This document shows positions 14,644 to 21,947 of a stretch of 23,788 bases of DNA, one piece after another (position 1 is the first letter of the stretch; each line of letters begins with the position of its first letter). The stretch comes from PALSA-607 sp036501485. GTDB lineage: Bacteria; Actinomycetota; Actinomycetes; Acidothermales; Acidothermaceae. A program made the translations under genes and the position numbers. The DNA is taken from positions 1 through 23,788 of the forward strand of contig DASYAG010000007.1 in assembly GCA_036501485.1 (NCBI GenBank). Direction: 5' to 3'. The notes under the pieces were generated by a model that saw nothing but the letters and a program-made list of their open reading frames with translations, ran no database searches and had not been told where the DNA came from.

Positions 14644-14695
14644 ACTCCTCATGAATGCAGGTTCCCAGCGTTCGCGAGCTGCATTTGTGAGGAGT
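14644..14695 (-). terminator. 17-bp hairpin after tatD, probable terminator or RNA processing structure
   Basis: ACTCCTCA (14644-14651) pairs with TGAGGAGT (14688-14695), and AATGCAG (14654-14660) with CTGCATT (14679-14685). On the plus-strand RNA the TG/TG step between them can form two G-U wobbles; on the minus-strand RNA that step is CA/CA and makes a 2x2 internal loop. The loop is 18 bases. It begins 9 bases after the tatD stop and has no U-tract on either strand. Confidence 0.5.
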
Positions 14696-14703
14696 GGGCG
14701 CCC

Positions 14704-15510
14704 CTAGCGCCAGGGGCCGAATACGTGCTCAGCGTTGGCTGCAGTGGCGCCCGCGACGACGTCTTCATCAACGCCTTTCACCTCTGCAAGTGCGCGCACA
14801 GTGAGTGGGATGAGGTACGGCGCGTTCGGTCGACCGCGATACGGAACGGGCGCAAGAAACGGCGCATCGGTCTCGACGAGCATCAACTCGAGCGGCACGA
14901 CTGCAGCTGCTTCGCGCAGTGCACCGGCGTTCTTGAACGTGACGGTTCCGGCGAAGCTCAAGTAGTAGCCGCGCCGCACGCAATGTCTTGAGATGGAGAC
15001 ATCGCCGGAGAAGCAATGGAACACCGTGCGATCTGGTGCACCGACTTCTTCGAGGATGCGCAACACGTCATCGTGTGCGTCGCGATCGTGAATGACGAGT
15101 GCCTTGCCAGCTGCTTTCGCGATCTCGATGTGGGTGCGAAACGCTGCCTGTTGCACGAGCGGATCGACACGCCCCCAGTAGTAGTCGAGTCCCGTCTCTC
15201 CAACAGCCCGCACGTCGGGAAGCGCGGCCATACTCGCCAGCTCGTCGGCGTCCACCTCGTTGAAGTTCTTGACCTCGTTCGGGTGCACGGCGACGGCCGC
15301 ATACACGTCGGTGAAAGCCCCAGCGGTCGCCGCGCACCAGCGCGACGACTCCATGGTGTCGCCGACTGTGACCATCCGGCGAACGCCGACCGCCTGGGCC
15401 GCGGCTATCGCGTCGGGCACGGGGATGTTCATGGCGTCGAGGTGGCAGTGGGAGTCGACGGTCTCGACCCGTAGCGGCTCCGGCGCAGGCGGGGGCGACC
15501 CGGAGATCAC
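14704..15510 (-). CDS. tatD: TatD family metal-dependent hydrolase (DNase)
   Basis: The 268-residue TIM-barrel hydrolase has the metal ligands of the family: HCH (His21 and His23) in VDSHCHLD, Glu in AVGETGLDYYWG, His in LVIHDRDAHDDVLRIL, FHCFSGD and the C-terminal ETDAPFLAPVPYRG. TatD proteins are 3'-5' exonucleases acting on DNA and possibly RNA; the substrate in actinobacteria is less certain. The GTG at 15510 is chosen because it overlaps the metG stop by 4 bases (GTGA), so translation is coupled to metG. The first 15 residues before the barrel are proline-rich. The frame is open far upstream, but that part is out-of-frame metG. Confidence 0.93.
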   Translation of the reverse strand: MISGSPPPAPEPLRVETVDSHCHLDAMNIPVPDAIAAAQAVGVRRMVTVGDTMESSRWCAATAGAFTDVYAAVAVHPNEVKNFNEVDADELASMAALPDVRAVGETGLDYYWGRVDPLVQQAAFRTHIEIAKAAGKALVIHDRDAHDDVLRILEEVGAPDRTVFHCFSGDVSISRHCVRRGYYLSFAGTVTFKNAGALREAAAVVPLELMLVETDAPFLAPVPYRGRPNAPYLIPLTVRALAEVKGVDEDVVAGATAANAEHVFGPWR

Positions 15511-17126
15511 GTGGTTGGGGCGTCGTCGGGCAGCCGGGGGAACAGCGACTCGCCCTTGGTGATGGCCGCGCCGACCGGCAGCTGGCCCCAACGCCCGGCG
15601 TCGATCAGGTTCTGGGCTCCCAACGGCCCAAGTGCAGCCTCGGCCCCGAGCGCCACCCACAGCGAAGCGGTCGCGCGCGGGATGAAGGGGTGCAGCACGA
15701 CGGCCAGCACCCGCAACCCCTCGGCCGCGGTGTAGAGGATCGTCGCGACCCGGGCCCGTGCTGCGGCCGAGGTGGCGATCTCCTTCGCGACCTTCCACGG
15801 CGCCTCGTCGCTGAGGTAGCCGTTCAGCGCGCCGACCAGTTCCCAAATCGCGGCCAGCCCACCCTGGAAGTCGAGCTTCAGCACCGCCGCATCGGCAGCC
15901 TCGACCGCACGCGCCGCGACGAGTGCGATCGCAGCCTCGGCCGGCCCCGCGTCGTCCGGCCCTGGGAGCTTGCCTTCGAAGTACTTCTCGGTCATCGCCG
16001 TCACGCGCGACGCAAGGTTGCCGAAGCCGTTCGCGAGCTCGGAGGTGTAGCGCGCACTCATGTCTTCCCACGAGAACGAGCCGTCTTGGCCGAACGTGAT
16101 CGCGCGCAGGAAGTAGTAGCGAAACGCATCGGACCCGAAGTGGTCGGTGATCTCGGCGGGCGCGATACCGGTGAGCTTCGTCTTGCTCATCTTCTCGCCA
16201 CCGACAAGTAGCCAGCCGTGCGCAAAGACCTTGCGTGGCAAGGCAACTCCGGCCGCGAGCAGCATCGCCGGCCAGATCACTGCATGAAAACGCAAGATGT
16301 CTTTGCCAACAAGATGGACGTCGGCAGGCCAGGTCTGCGAAAACTTTTCCTTGTCTTCCGCGTCAGGTGCTTCGAGCCCGACGGCGGTCGCGTAATTGAG
16401 CAGCGCGTCGAACCACACGTAGACGACTTGGCTGTCGTCCCACGGCACCTTGATGCCCCAGTCGAACGACGACCGCGAGATCGAGAGATCGGTCAGCCCG
16501 GAGCGGATGAACGACAGCACTTCGTTGCGCGCACTCTCGGGCTCGACGGCCTCGGGGTGTTGTGCGTAGTGCTCGAGTAGCGCATCGCCGTAGTTCGACA
16601 GCCGGAAGAAGTAGTTGGTCTCGCTGAGGTACTCGACCGGTATGCCGTGGATCGCGCATACCTTCACGCCCGCGTACTGGCCGGTGCCGTCGAGCAGATC
16701 GCCCGGCAGCTTGAACTCCTCGCAGCTCACACAGTAAGGCCCCTCATAGAGGCCCTCGTAGATTTCGCCCTTGTCTTTGAGGCCTTGCAAGAAGGCCTGC
16801 ACGCGCTCGGTGTGCCGCAGTTCCGTCGTCCGGATGAAATCGTCGTTCGCGATGTCGAGGGAGCGCCAAACCGGGCGCCACTCGTCCTCGACCAGGCGGT
16901 CGGCCCACTGCTGGGGTGAGACATCGTGGGCCTCCGCGGTCCGGAGCACCTTCTCGCCGTGCTCGTCGGTGCCGGTCAGGAACCAGACCAACTCGTGGCG
17001 CTGGCGGTGCCAACGGGTCAAAACGTCGCCGGCCACCGTCGTGTAGGCGTGCCCGATGTGCGGGACGTCGTTGACGTAGTAGATCGGCGTCGTCAGATAG
17101 AAGGCCTTGCCGGGGTTGTCGGTCAC
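15507..17126 (-). CDS. metG: Methionyl-tRNA synthetase
   Basis: Charges tRNA-Met in the cytoplasm. The product has 539 residues from the GTG at 17126 (MTDNPGKAFYLTTPIYYVND). Class I signatures are present: HIGH at 23-26 and KMSKT starting at residue 312. A short zinc-knuckle region carries CVSC and a downstream Cys/His pair. There is no C-terminal tRNA-binding-like extension, as is usual for the short actinobacterial form. The GTG has GAGGG too close upstream to be a good ribosome site, so a TTG at 17153 remains possible. The stop overlaps the tatD start by 4 bases. Confidence 0.95.
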   Translation of the reverse strand: MTDNPGKAFYLTTPIYYVNDVPHIGHAYTTVAGDVLTRWHRQRHELVWFLTGTDEHGEKVLRTAEAHDVSPQQWADRLVEDEWRPVWRSLDIANDDFIRTTELRHTERVQAFLQGLKDKGEIYEGLYEGPYCVSCEEFKLPGDLLDGTGQYAGVKVCAIHGIPVEYLSETNYFFRLSNYGDALLEHYAQHPEAVEPESARNEVLSFIRSGLTDLSISRSSFDWGIKVPWDDSQVVYVWFDALLNYATAVGLEAPDAEDKEKFSQTWPADVHLVGKDILRFHAVIWPAMLLAAGVALPRKVFAHGWLLVGGEKMSKTKLTGIAPAEITDHFGSDAFRYYFLRAITFGQDGSFSWEDMSARYTSELANGFGNLASRVTAMTEKYFEGKLPGPDDAGPAEAAIALVAARAVEAADAAVLKLDFQGGLAAIWELVGALNGYLSDEAPWKVAKEIATSAAARARVATILYTAAEGLRVLAVVLHPFIPRATASLWVALGAEAALGPLGAQNLIDAGRWGQLPVGAAITKGESLFPRLPDDAPTT

Positions 17127-17153
17127 ACCCTCAAGGTTACCGAGTCGGGGCAA

Positions 17154-17177
17154 CCCGGTTCGCGGTCACGAACCGGG
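17154..17177 (-). terminator. Strong hairpin between the reductase gene and metG
   Basis: CCCGGTTCG, a 6-base loop and CGAACCGGG form a perfect 9-bp stem. It begins about 20 bases after the reductase stop and ends 28 bases before the metG start. It could end the reductase transcript or form the metG leader. No U-tract follows it on the minus strand. Confidence 0.5.
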
Positions 17178-17197
17178 GCCCTCGCCGCGACGGCGCG

Positions 17198-17776
17198 TCA
17201 AGCGCTTCGGACGAGCTCGTAGGTCAGGGCGGCGATGCCCCTACCCACGGCCTTGGCGTCGATCAGACGCATCGGCTTCTTGTCGGAAGTCTCGCCGAAG
17301 ACGCGCTCGCCGGTTCCGAGCACAACCGGGAACACAAGCAGCCGGAGTTCGTCAGCCAGGTCGTGCTCGATCAACGTGTGCACGAGCGGACGGCTCGCGT
17401 AGACGACGATCTCGCCGGCCACTTCTCGCTTCAGCTTGGAGACCTCGTCGACCACGTCGCCGCGCAGCACGGTCGAGTTGGTCCAGTGCGGTTCGACGAG
17501 GGTCGAGGACACGACGAACTTGGGCATGCTGTTCAGCCTGTCGGCCCACTGACCGGTGCGTGTCGCGAAACGCGTGCCGAAGTATTCGTCGCTCCGCCGT
17601 CCCATCAGCAAGGCCTGAGCGCCGAGCGCCTCGTCGAGCTCAACCTGGGCCCAGGCTTCGCGGTCCGTGCCGACGGACTCCTCGAACCAACCGCCGTGCT
17701 TGAAGCCTTGCCCACCTGTCGGGTCCTCGACGACTCCGTCGAGCGTGACGTTCTGGCTGATAACAATCTTTCCCAT
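17198..17776 (-). CDS. Dihydrofolate reductase-like (RibD C-terminal domain) family protein
   Basis: The 192-residue protein belongs to the small stand-alone RibD-C/DHFR-like reductases. Seen: N-terminal KIVISQNVTLDGVVEDP, LLMGRRSDEYF, PKFVVSSTLVEPHWTNSTVL, and the C-terminal ADELRLLVFPVVLGTGERVF, all typical of the group. The fold binds NADPH, but the substrate of these proteins is generally unknown and a real folate role is not implied. The ATG at 17776 has GGAGA 8 bases upstream. It is divergent from the ECF sigma gene across 152 bases of dyad-rich DNA, an arrangement that may reflect control by that sigma factor. Confidence 0.88.
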   Translation of the reverse strand: MGKIVISQNVTLDGVVEDPTGGQGFKHGGWFEESVGTDREAWAQVELDEALGAQALLMGRRSDEYFGTRFATRTGQWADRLNSMPKFVVSSTLVEPHWTNSTVLRGDVVDEVSKLKREVAGEIVVYASRPLVHTLIEHDLADELRLLVFPVVLGTGERVFGETSDKKPMRLIDAKAVGRGIAALTYELVRSA

Positions 17777-17822
17777 GGCGAGTCTCCGTTTGTGTTGTCT
17801 TGTGGGGTGCCGTCACTGATGT

Positions 17823-17886
17823 AGACACCGCTATCCCGGCAAAGAGGCGGCCCTTCACCGCCTCCTTCGCCCCTCGCCCGGTGTCT
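17823..17886. promoter_or_regulatory. Nested inverted repeats in the reductase/sigma divergent region
   Basis: The outer arms AGACACCG (17823-17830) and CGGTGTCT (17879-17886) are perfect complements. Within them GAGGCGG (17844-17850) and CCGCCTC (17858-17864) form a 7-bp stem with a 7-base loop. The flanks continue the symmetry imperfectly (TGTA / TGTACA). The element lies between two divergent genes and could be a shared operator or a structured leader. Confidence 0.4.
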
Positions 17887-17928
17887 GTACAAGTGGTGCG
17901 ACAGGATCTGCGGAAGAGGTGATCTGGG

Positions 17929-18954
17929 GTGATGGACGTGGCCGTCGACTTGTTCGAACGGGCCCGCGCGGGTGATGGCGAGGCGTTTCGCGAGCTGACC
18001 GAGCCGCACCGCCGAGAGCTACAGGTGCACTGCTACCGCATGCTCGGGTCGCTGCAAGACGCCGAGGACGCGCTGCAAGACACCCTGCTCGCCGCCTGGC
18101 AAGGATTCGCCGGATTTGAGGGCCGCGCGTCGCTTCGCACCTGGCTCTATCGGATTGCGACCAACCGATGCCTCAACGCGCGCCGGACAGCGAGCCGTCG
18201 TCCGGCTAAGGAGTGGGACGTGCCCAACGTTGAGCAGCCCGAGCCGACCCGGCTCGGCGAAGTCGTGTGGCTCGAGCCTTTCCCCGACGACCTGCTGCAG
18301 GGCGCGTTCGACACGCCGCTCGATCCCGAAGCGCGCTACGAGCAGACCGAATCGATCTCGCTCGCATTCGTGACAGCCATGCAGCTGCTGCCTCCTCGGC
18401 AAACCGCCGTCCTCATCTTGCGTGACGTCCTTGGATTCCACGGCACCGAGGTAGCGGCCATGCTGGACTGCACCGTCGAGTCGGTGAAGAGCGCACTCAA
18501 ACGCGCACGCGCCAGCCTGCACGAACGACTCCCGGCCGCCGACAAACCGCCTGCTCCAGACTCACCAGCTGAGCACGCGGTCGTCGCGAAATTCGTCAAC
18601 GCGTGGGAATCCGCCGATCTTTCGGCTCTCGTGGCGCTGCTCACCGACGACGTGTTCATATCGATGCCACCGATGCCGTTCGAATACGAAGGACGAGATG
18701 TCGTGGCGCGCTTCTGCGGTCGCATTTTCGGTGCGGGCCGCAGGTTCGAGCTCTTACCGACGCGAGCCAATGGGCAACCCGCATTCGGCACCTACCTGCG
18801 GACACCCGATGGAGCGAGCCACGGGATAGGCCTGTACGTCCTCACCCTTGCCGGTGACCAGATCTGCGCCATGACCCGCTTCGAGAACAGCGTCTTGCCA
18901 ACGTTCGGACTACCGCGATATCTCCGCCGCCCGCAACAGGGAAGCCGGGTCTAG
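17929..18954 (+). CDS. ECF sigma factor with C-terminal SnoaL-like domain (SigG/TIGR02960 type)
   Basis: Directs RNA polymerase to a dedicated promoter set. The product is 341 residues. Sigma region 2 lies at about 8-78 (HRRELQVHCYRMLGSLQDAE, DALQDTLLAAWQGF, FEGRASLRTWLYRIATNRCL), region 4 at about 145-200 (LLPPRQTAVLILRDVLGF, TEVAAMLDCTVESVKSALKR), and a SnoaL/NTF2-like domain at about 208-325. In such ECF groups the C-terminal domain is thought to replace a separate anti-sigma factor and may sense a ligand. No anti-sigma gene is adjacent. GGAAGAGG at 17912-17919 sits 9 bases before the GTG at 17929; the ATG at 17932 is equally possible. The 3' end overlaps the convergent GGDEF-EAL gene by 45 bases. 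Confidence 0.92.
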   Translation: MMDVAVDLFERARAGDGEAFRELTEPHRRELQVHCYRMLGSLQDAEDALQDTLLAAWQGFAGFEGRASLRTWLYRIATNRCLNARRTASRRPAKEWDVPNVEQPEPTRLGEVVWLEPFPDDLLQGAFDTPLDPEARYEQTESISLAFVTAMQLLPPRQTAVLILRDVLGFHGTEVAAMLDCTVESVKSALKRARASLHERLPAADKPPAPDSPAEHAVVAKFVNAWESADLSALVALLTDDVFISMPPMPFEYEGRDVVARFCGRIFGAGRRFELLPTRANGQPAFGTYLRTPDGASHGIGLYVLTLAGDQICAMTRFENSVLPTFGLPRYLRRPQQGSRV

Positions 18955-21108
18955 AGCCGCCAGGTTTGCGGCCGGCCGCTGTGTCGCGCTCGCAGGTCGG
19001 GCGTACAGATAGCCCTGAATCAACAGCCGCTCATAGTCGGGAAGCGCGTGCCGTTGCTCGTCGGTCTCGACACCCTCGACGACGCAACTGATCGCCAGTT
19101 GTTCCGCCAGCCCGACGGTGGCGCGCACGAGAGTCATCGCCGTGGGGTCCGCGGGCAGTCTGCTCGTAAAAGACCGGTCGATCTTGATGCAGGTGATCGG
19201 CAGTTCGGCGAGGTAGCGAAGTGATGCGTAGCCGGTCCCGAAGTCGTCAAGTGCGAGCCCGACGCCGCGTTCTTTGAGGTCGCGCAGATCGGCGAGATCC
19301 GACGCGGTGGCGTCGAGGAGAACCGTCTCCGTGATCTCGATCGTGAGTCCGTGCGGGTCGAGTCCGCTTTCGGTCAGCGCGTCGTCGATCCGCTGGTAGA
19401 AGCCGGGCTTCGCGATGTCTCTCGCACTGCGATTGACGTTGAGCACCAGATGCGCCAGATCGGCGTCGCGCCGCCAAACCACCGCTTGCGCGCACGCGAC
19501 CTGCAACACCCGTTCATCGAGCGCCGTGATGAGACCAGTGCGTTCGGCCACCGCAATGACCTGGGCGGTATCGACGAAGCCGCCAGCCTCATCGCGCAAA
19601 CGTAATAGCGCTTCGATTCCGTAGACGCCGTTGGTCATCGGATTCACGATCGGCTGGTAGAAGACCTCAATCGAGTCGTTCGCCAGCGCTCGCCGAATCG
19701 TGCGCTCGAGGCGGCCGTGCATGGCGGTGTCCGGCCGGTGCGCGATCTCGAAGAACCGGTGACCGTTACCACCGTGCGCCTTGATGTGGTACATCGCTGC
19801 GTCGGCGTCGCTAAGTAGCGTGTCGGCAGTCGCGGTGTCGTCGGCAATGCGAATGCCGATACTGACCGAGAGCGTGTGGTCGAGGCCGCCGGCCTGAATG
19901 GGTTCGGCGATGAGGCTCGCGATGCGAGCACCGACCGATTCGGCCAACGCCAACGGCTCGAGGTGTTCGGGAATGTCGAGGATGATCGCGAACTCATCCC
20001 CACCGATGCGCGCGACCGTGTCGTCCGCGCGCGTCGCGAAAATCAAGCGTTGCGCAGCAAGGTTCAGGACGTCGTCGCCGACGGCGTGGCCGTAGTTGTC
20101 ATTGATCCGCTTGAAGCCATCAAGATCACAAATCAGGACGGCGATGTGCCCGCCTCGTGCGGTTCGGCGGAGGGCGTGCTCAAGCCGATCGTGGAGCAAC
20201 CTCCGGTTCGGCAGCCCGGTCAGCTCGTCGTGCAAGGCAGCACGTTGAAGGCGCTCCTCGACGGCCACGACGTCGGTCACGTCGCGCGAGACTACGAGGA
20301 TCGAAGTCACGTCGTCGGATTCGTTGCGGGCGAACGGGGTCAGTCGCCGCGACAGCCACCGGATTTCGCCGTCGTAGTGCCGCACGCGATGACGTAGCGA
20401 CACCACCTCGCCGTCCGGCAAATCGTTTGCCTGTCCGTATGCGCGTTCGAGATCGAGCACATCCTGATCGGGCATCAGTTCGTAGAGGTCGTGGCCGCCG
20501 AGTACCTTCACGACTTCGGGCGTGAATCCGATAAGGGGTTTGCCCGAACGGTTCGCCCGACTCAACTGCTTCGTCGCCACGTCGTAGAGGTGAATGGCGT
20601 CGGGTGTCGCAGCGATAACCGCCTGCTGGTGGCTCAACGCCCTGCTCAACTCGGCGTGCGCGTCGTACGCTTTGATCTCGGCTTCGACGAGCTCGGTGAC
20701 ATCGGCGACAGTGCCGGCCATTTGCGTGACAATCCCATTAGCGTCGCGCTCGACGACGCCCTGAGCGTCGAGCCAACGCATCGCGCCATCGTTCGCGCGG
20801 ATCACGGGGTAGCGAATCGTCATCGGGACGCCGGTTTCGGTCAACCGCTGGGTCGCCTCGACGACCGATGCGCGGTTGTCCGGATGCACGCAGTTGTTCA
20901 GCACTTCGTAGAGGCCGCAGAAGGCGCTTCGGTCGAGCCCGTACAGTTCGAGCAGCACGTCCGACACAGTCAGTGCGGGTGCGATGAAGTCATAGTTCCA
21001 GGAGCCGACCCGGCTGATTTTTTGGGCGAGGTGAAGCCGCTGAAGCTCCTCGCGGTCGGCGCTGCCGACATCCGACGCAGGCGGGAGCCTCGGATGGGGC
21101 ACTGCCAT
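18910..21108 (-). CDS. PAS-PAS-GGDEF-EAL protein, cyclic-di-GMP synthesis/hydrolysis
   Basis: The 732-residue soluble signalling protein has two PAS-type sensor domains (about 25-145 and 155-280), a GGDEF domain (about 290-455) and an EAL domain (about 470-715). The diguanylate cyclase site GGDEF is intact at 369-373, with the product-inhibition motif RADD (RxxD) five residues before it. The phosphodiesterase motifs also look intact: EALLR at 499, EITETVLL, DDFGTGYASLRYL, KIDRSF and VVEGVET. Both activities are therefore possible, and the net one cannot be read from sequence. There is no membrane segment or signal peptide, so the PAS domains should sense an internal cue. The ATG at 21108 has GGGGAG 6 bases upstream. 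The 3' end overlaps the sigma gene tail to tail. Confidence 0.95.
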   Translation of the reverse strand: MAVPHPRLPPASDVGSADREELQRLHLAQKISRVGSWNYDFIAPALTVSDVLLELYGLDRSAFCGLYEVLNNCVHPDNRASVVEATQRLTETGVPMTIRYPVIRANDGAMRWLDAQGVVERDANGIVTQMAGTVADVTELVEAEIKAYDAHAELSRALSHQQAVIAATPDAIHLYDVATKQLSRANRSGKPLIGFTPEVVKVLGGHDLYELMPDQDVLDLERAYGQANDLPDGEVVSLRHRVRHYDGEIRWLSRRLTPFARNESDDVTSILVVSRDVTDVVAVEERLQRAALHDELTGLPNRRLLHDRLEHALRRTARGGHIAVLICDLDGFKRINDNYGHAVGDDVLNLAAQRLIFATRADDTVARIGGDEFAIILDIPEHLEPLALAESVGARIASLIAEPIQAGGLDHTLSVSIGIRIADDTATADTLLSDADAAMYHIKAHGGNGHRFFEIAHRPDTAMHGRLERTIRRALANDSIEVFYQPIVNPMTNGVYGIEALLRLRDEAGGFVDTAQVIAVAERTGLITALDERVLQVACAQAVVWRRDADLAHLVLNVNRSARDIAKPGFYQRIDDALTESGLDPHGLTIEITETVLLDATASDLADLRDLKERGVGLALDDFGTGYASLRYLAELPITCIKIDRSFTSRLPADPTAMTLVRATVGLAEQLAISCVVEGVETDEQRHALPDYERLLIQGYLYARPASATQRPAANLAALDPASLLRAAEISR

Positions 21109-21226
21109 GCACGGCTCCCCGCATCGATTCTGGACGGACTACCCGTTCGGTATCGACACCGAGACTTGCGACTTAAATGCCGCTGTCGGGTGTTACACGC
21201 ACGTTTCGCACGACCAGCTCGACTCG

Positions 21227-21868
21227 TCAGTCGTGGCGGCCAGTGGTCGCGACGCTGACGCCGACAACGATCATGGCGACGCCGCCAGCTCCGCCGATCG
21301 CGGCCAACCGTCGCGGGTTCTTGGCGAACCAGCTCCGGATGCCGCTCGCGGCCAGCACCCAGATCGAGTCGGAGATCAACGCGATGCCGAACGCGACCGC
21401 CGACAGCAGGAGCATCTGCTCCGGAACGTGGCCGGTTTTCCGGTCGACGAACTGCGGCAGTACGGCACCGAAAATGATGAGCGCTTTCGGGTTGGCGAAT
21501 CCGACCAGGAACCCTTGCCGCACCGCTCGCCAGCGCGAGATCGGGGTCGCCGCGGTGGTGCCGAGCGCGTTAGCTAAATCGCGGCGGTGACGGATGGCCT
21601 GCACGCCGAGCCACACGAGGTAAACGGCGCCGACCAACTTGATGGCACCAAATGCAAGGTCGGAGCGCTGTACCAAACTGCCCAACCCGAACGCCACAAG
21701 TATCGCCACCACGTACACGCCGAACCCGTTGCCGACCACGCTGGCGATCGCAGGACCACGCCCGAGTGACAACGCTCGCCCAATCAAGAACAGCACACTC
21801 GGCCCGGGAATCACGACGAGTATGAGCGCGGCAACCGCGAACGCTGCGAGGTTGGTGCTGGAGACCAT
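21227..21868 (-). CDS. LysE/RhtB family amino-acid exporter
   Basis: The inner-membrane protein of 213 residues from the ATG at 21868 (MVSSTNLAAF) has about six hydrophobic segments. Family features are seen: VIPGPSVLFLIGRALSLGRG near 20, FGAIKLVGAVYLVWLGVQAIR near 75, and RQGFLVGFANPKALIIFGAVLPQF near 116. Such proteins export amino acids or related small molecules; the substrate is not evident. An ATG at 21910 would add 14 residues, and neither start has a clear ribosome site. It follows the MacB-like permease gene by 79 bases, with a small hairpin (21922-21935, 5-bp stem) in between, so co-transcription is uncertain. Confidence 0.88.
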   Translation of the reverse strand: MVSSTNLAAFAVAALILVVIPGPSVLFLIGRALSLGRGPAIASVVGNGFGVYVVAILVAFGLGSLVQRSDLAFGAIKLVGAVYLVWLGVQAIRHRRDLANALGTTAATPISRWRAVRQGFLVGFANPKALIIFGAVLPQFVDRKTGHVPEQMLLLSAVAFGIALISDSIWVLAASGIRSWFAKNPRRLAAIGGAGGVAMIVVGVSVATTGRHD

Positions 21869-21947
21869 GGCGGCAACATACAGGTGCGCGCGGGTCGAAA
21901 TCGCGCGCATTTACCAACGGTCGCGGCTGGCCGCGGGGCCTGCGGGG

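Larger units (their letters stand above)
14331..14703. other. 373-base gap between tatD and rpfB holding a leader and hairpins
   Basis: If rpfB starts at 14330, no gene is needed here. Open frames crossing it (for example one starting at 14652) show no recognisable motif. It contains a long hairpin next to tatD (14644-14695), a possible promoter (14466-14495) and a self-complementary leader (14335-14442). Confidence 0.55.

Noticed and set aside
14245..14652. 135-codon minus-strand frame covering the rpfB leader
   Set aside because: Its start lies inside the tatD hairpin, it has no recognisable motif, and it runs into rpfB in the wrong frame. A leader peptide role cannot be excluded but is not supported.
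17107..17703. 198-codon plus-strand frame opposite the reductase and metG start
   Set aside because: Arg-rich antisense translation with no motif; the opposite strand carries well-supported genes and a perfect hairpin.
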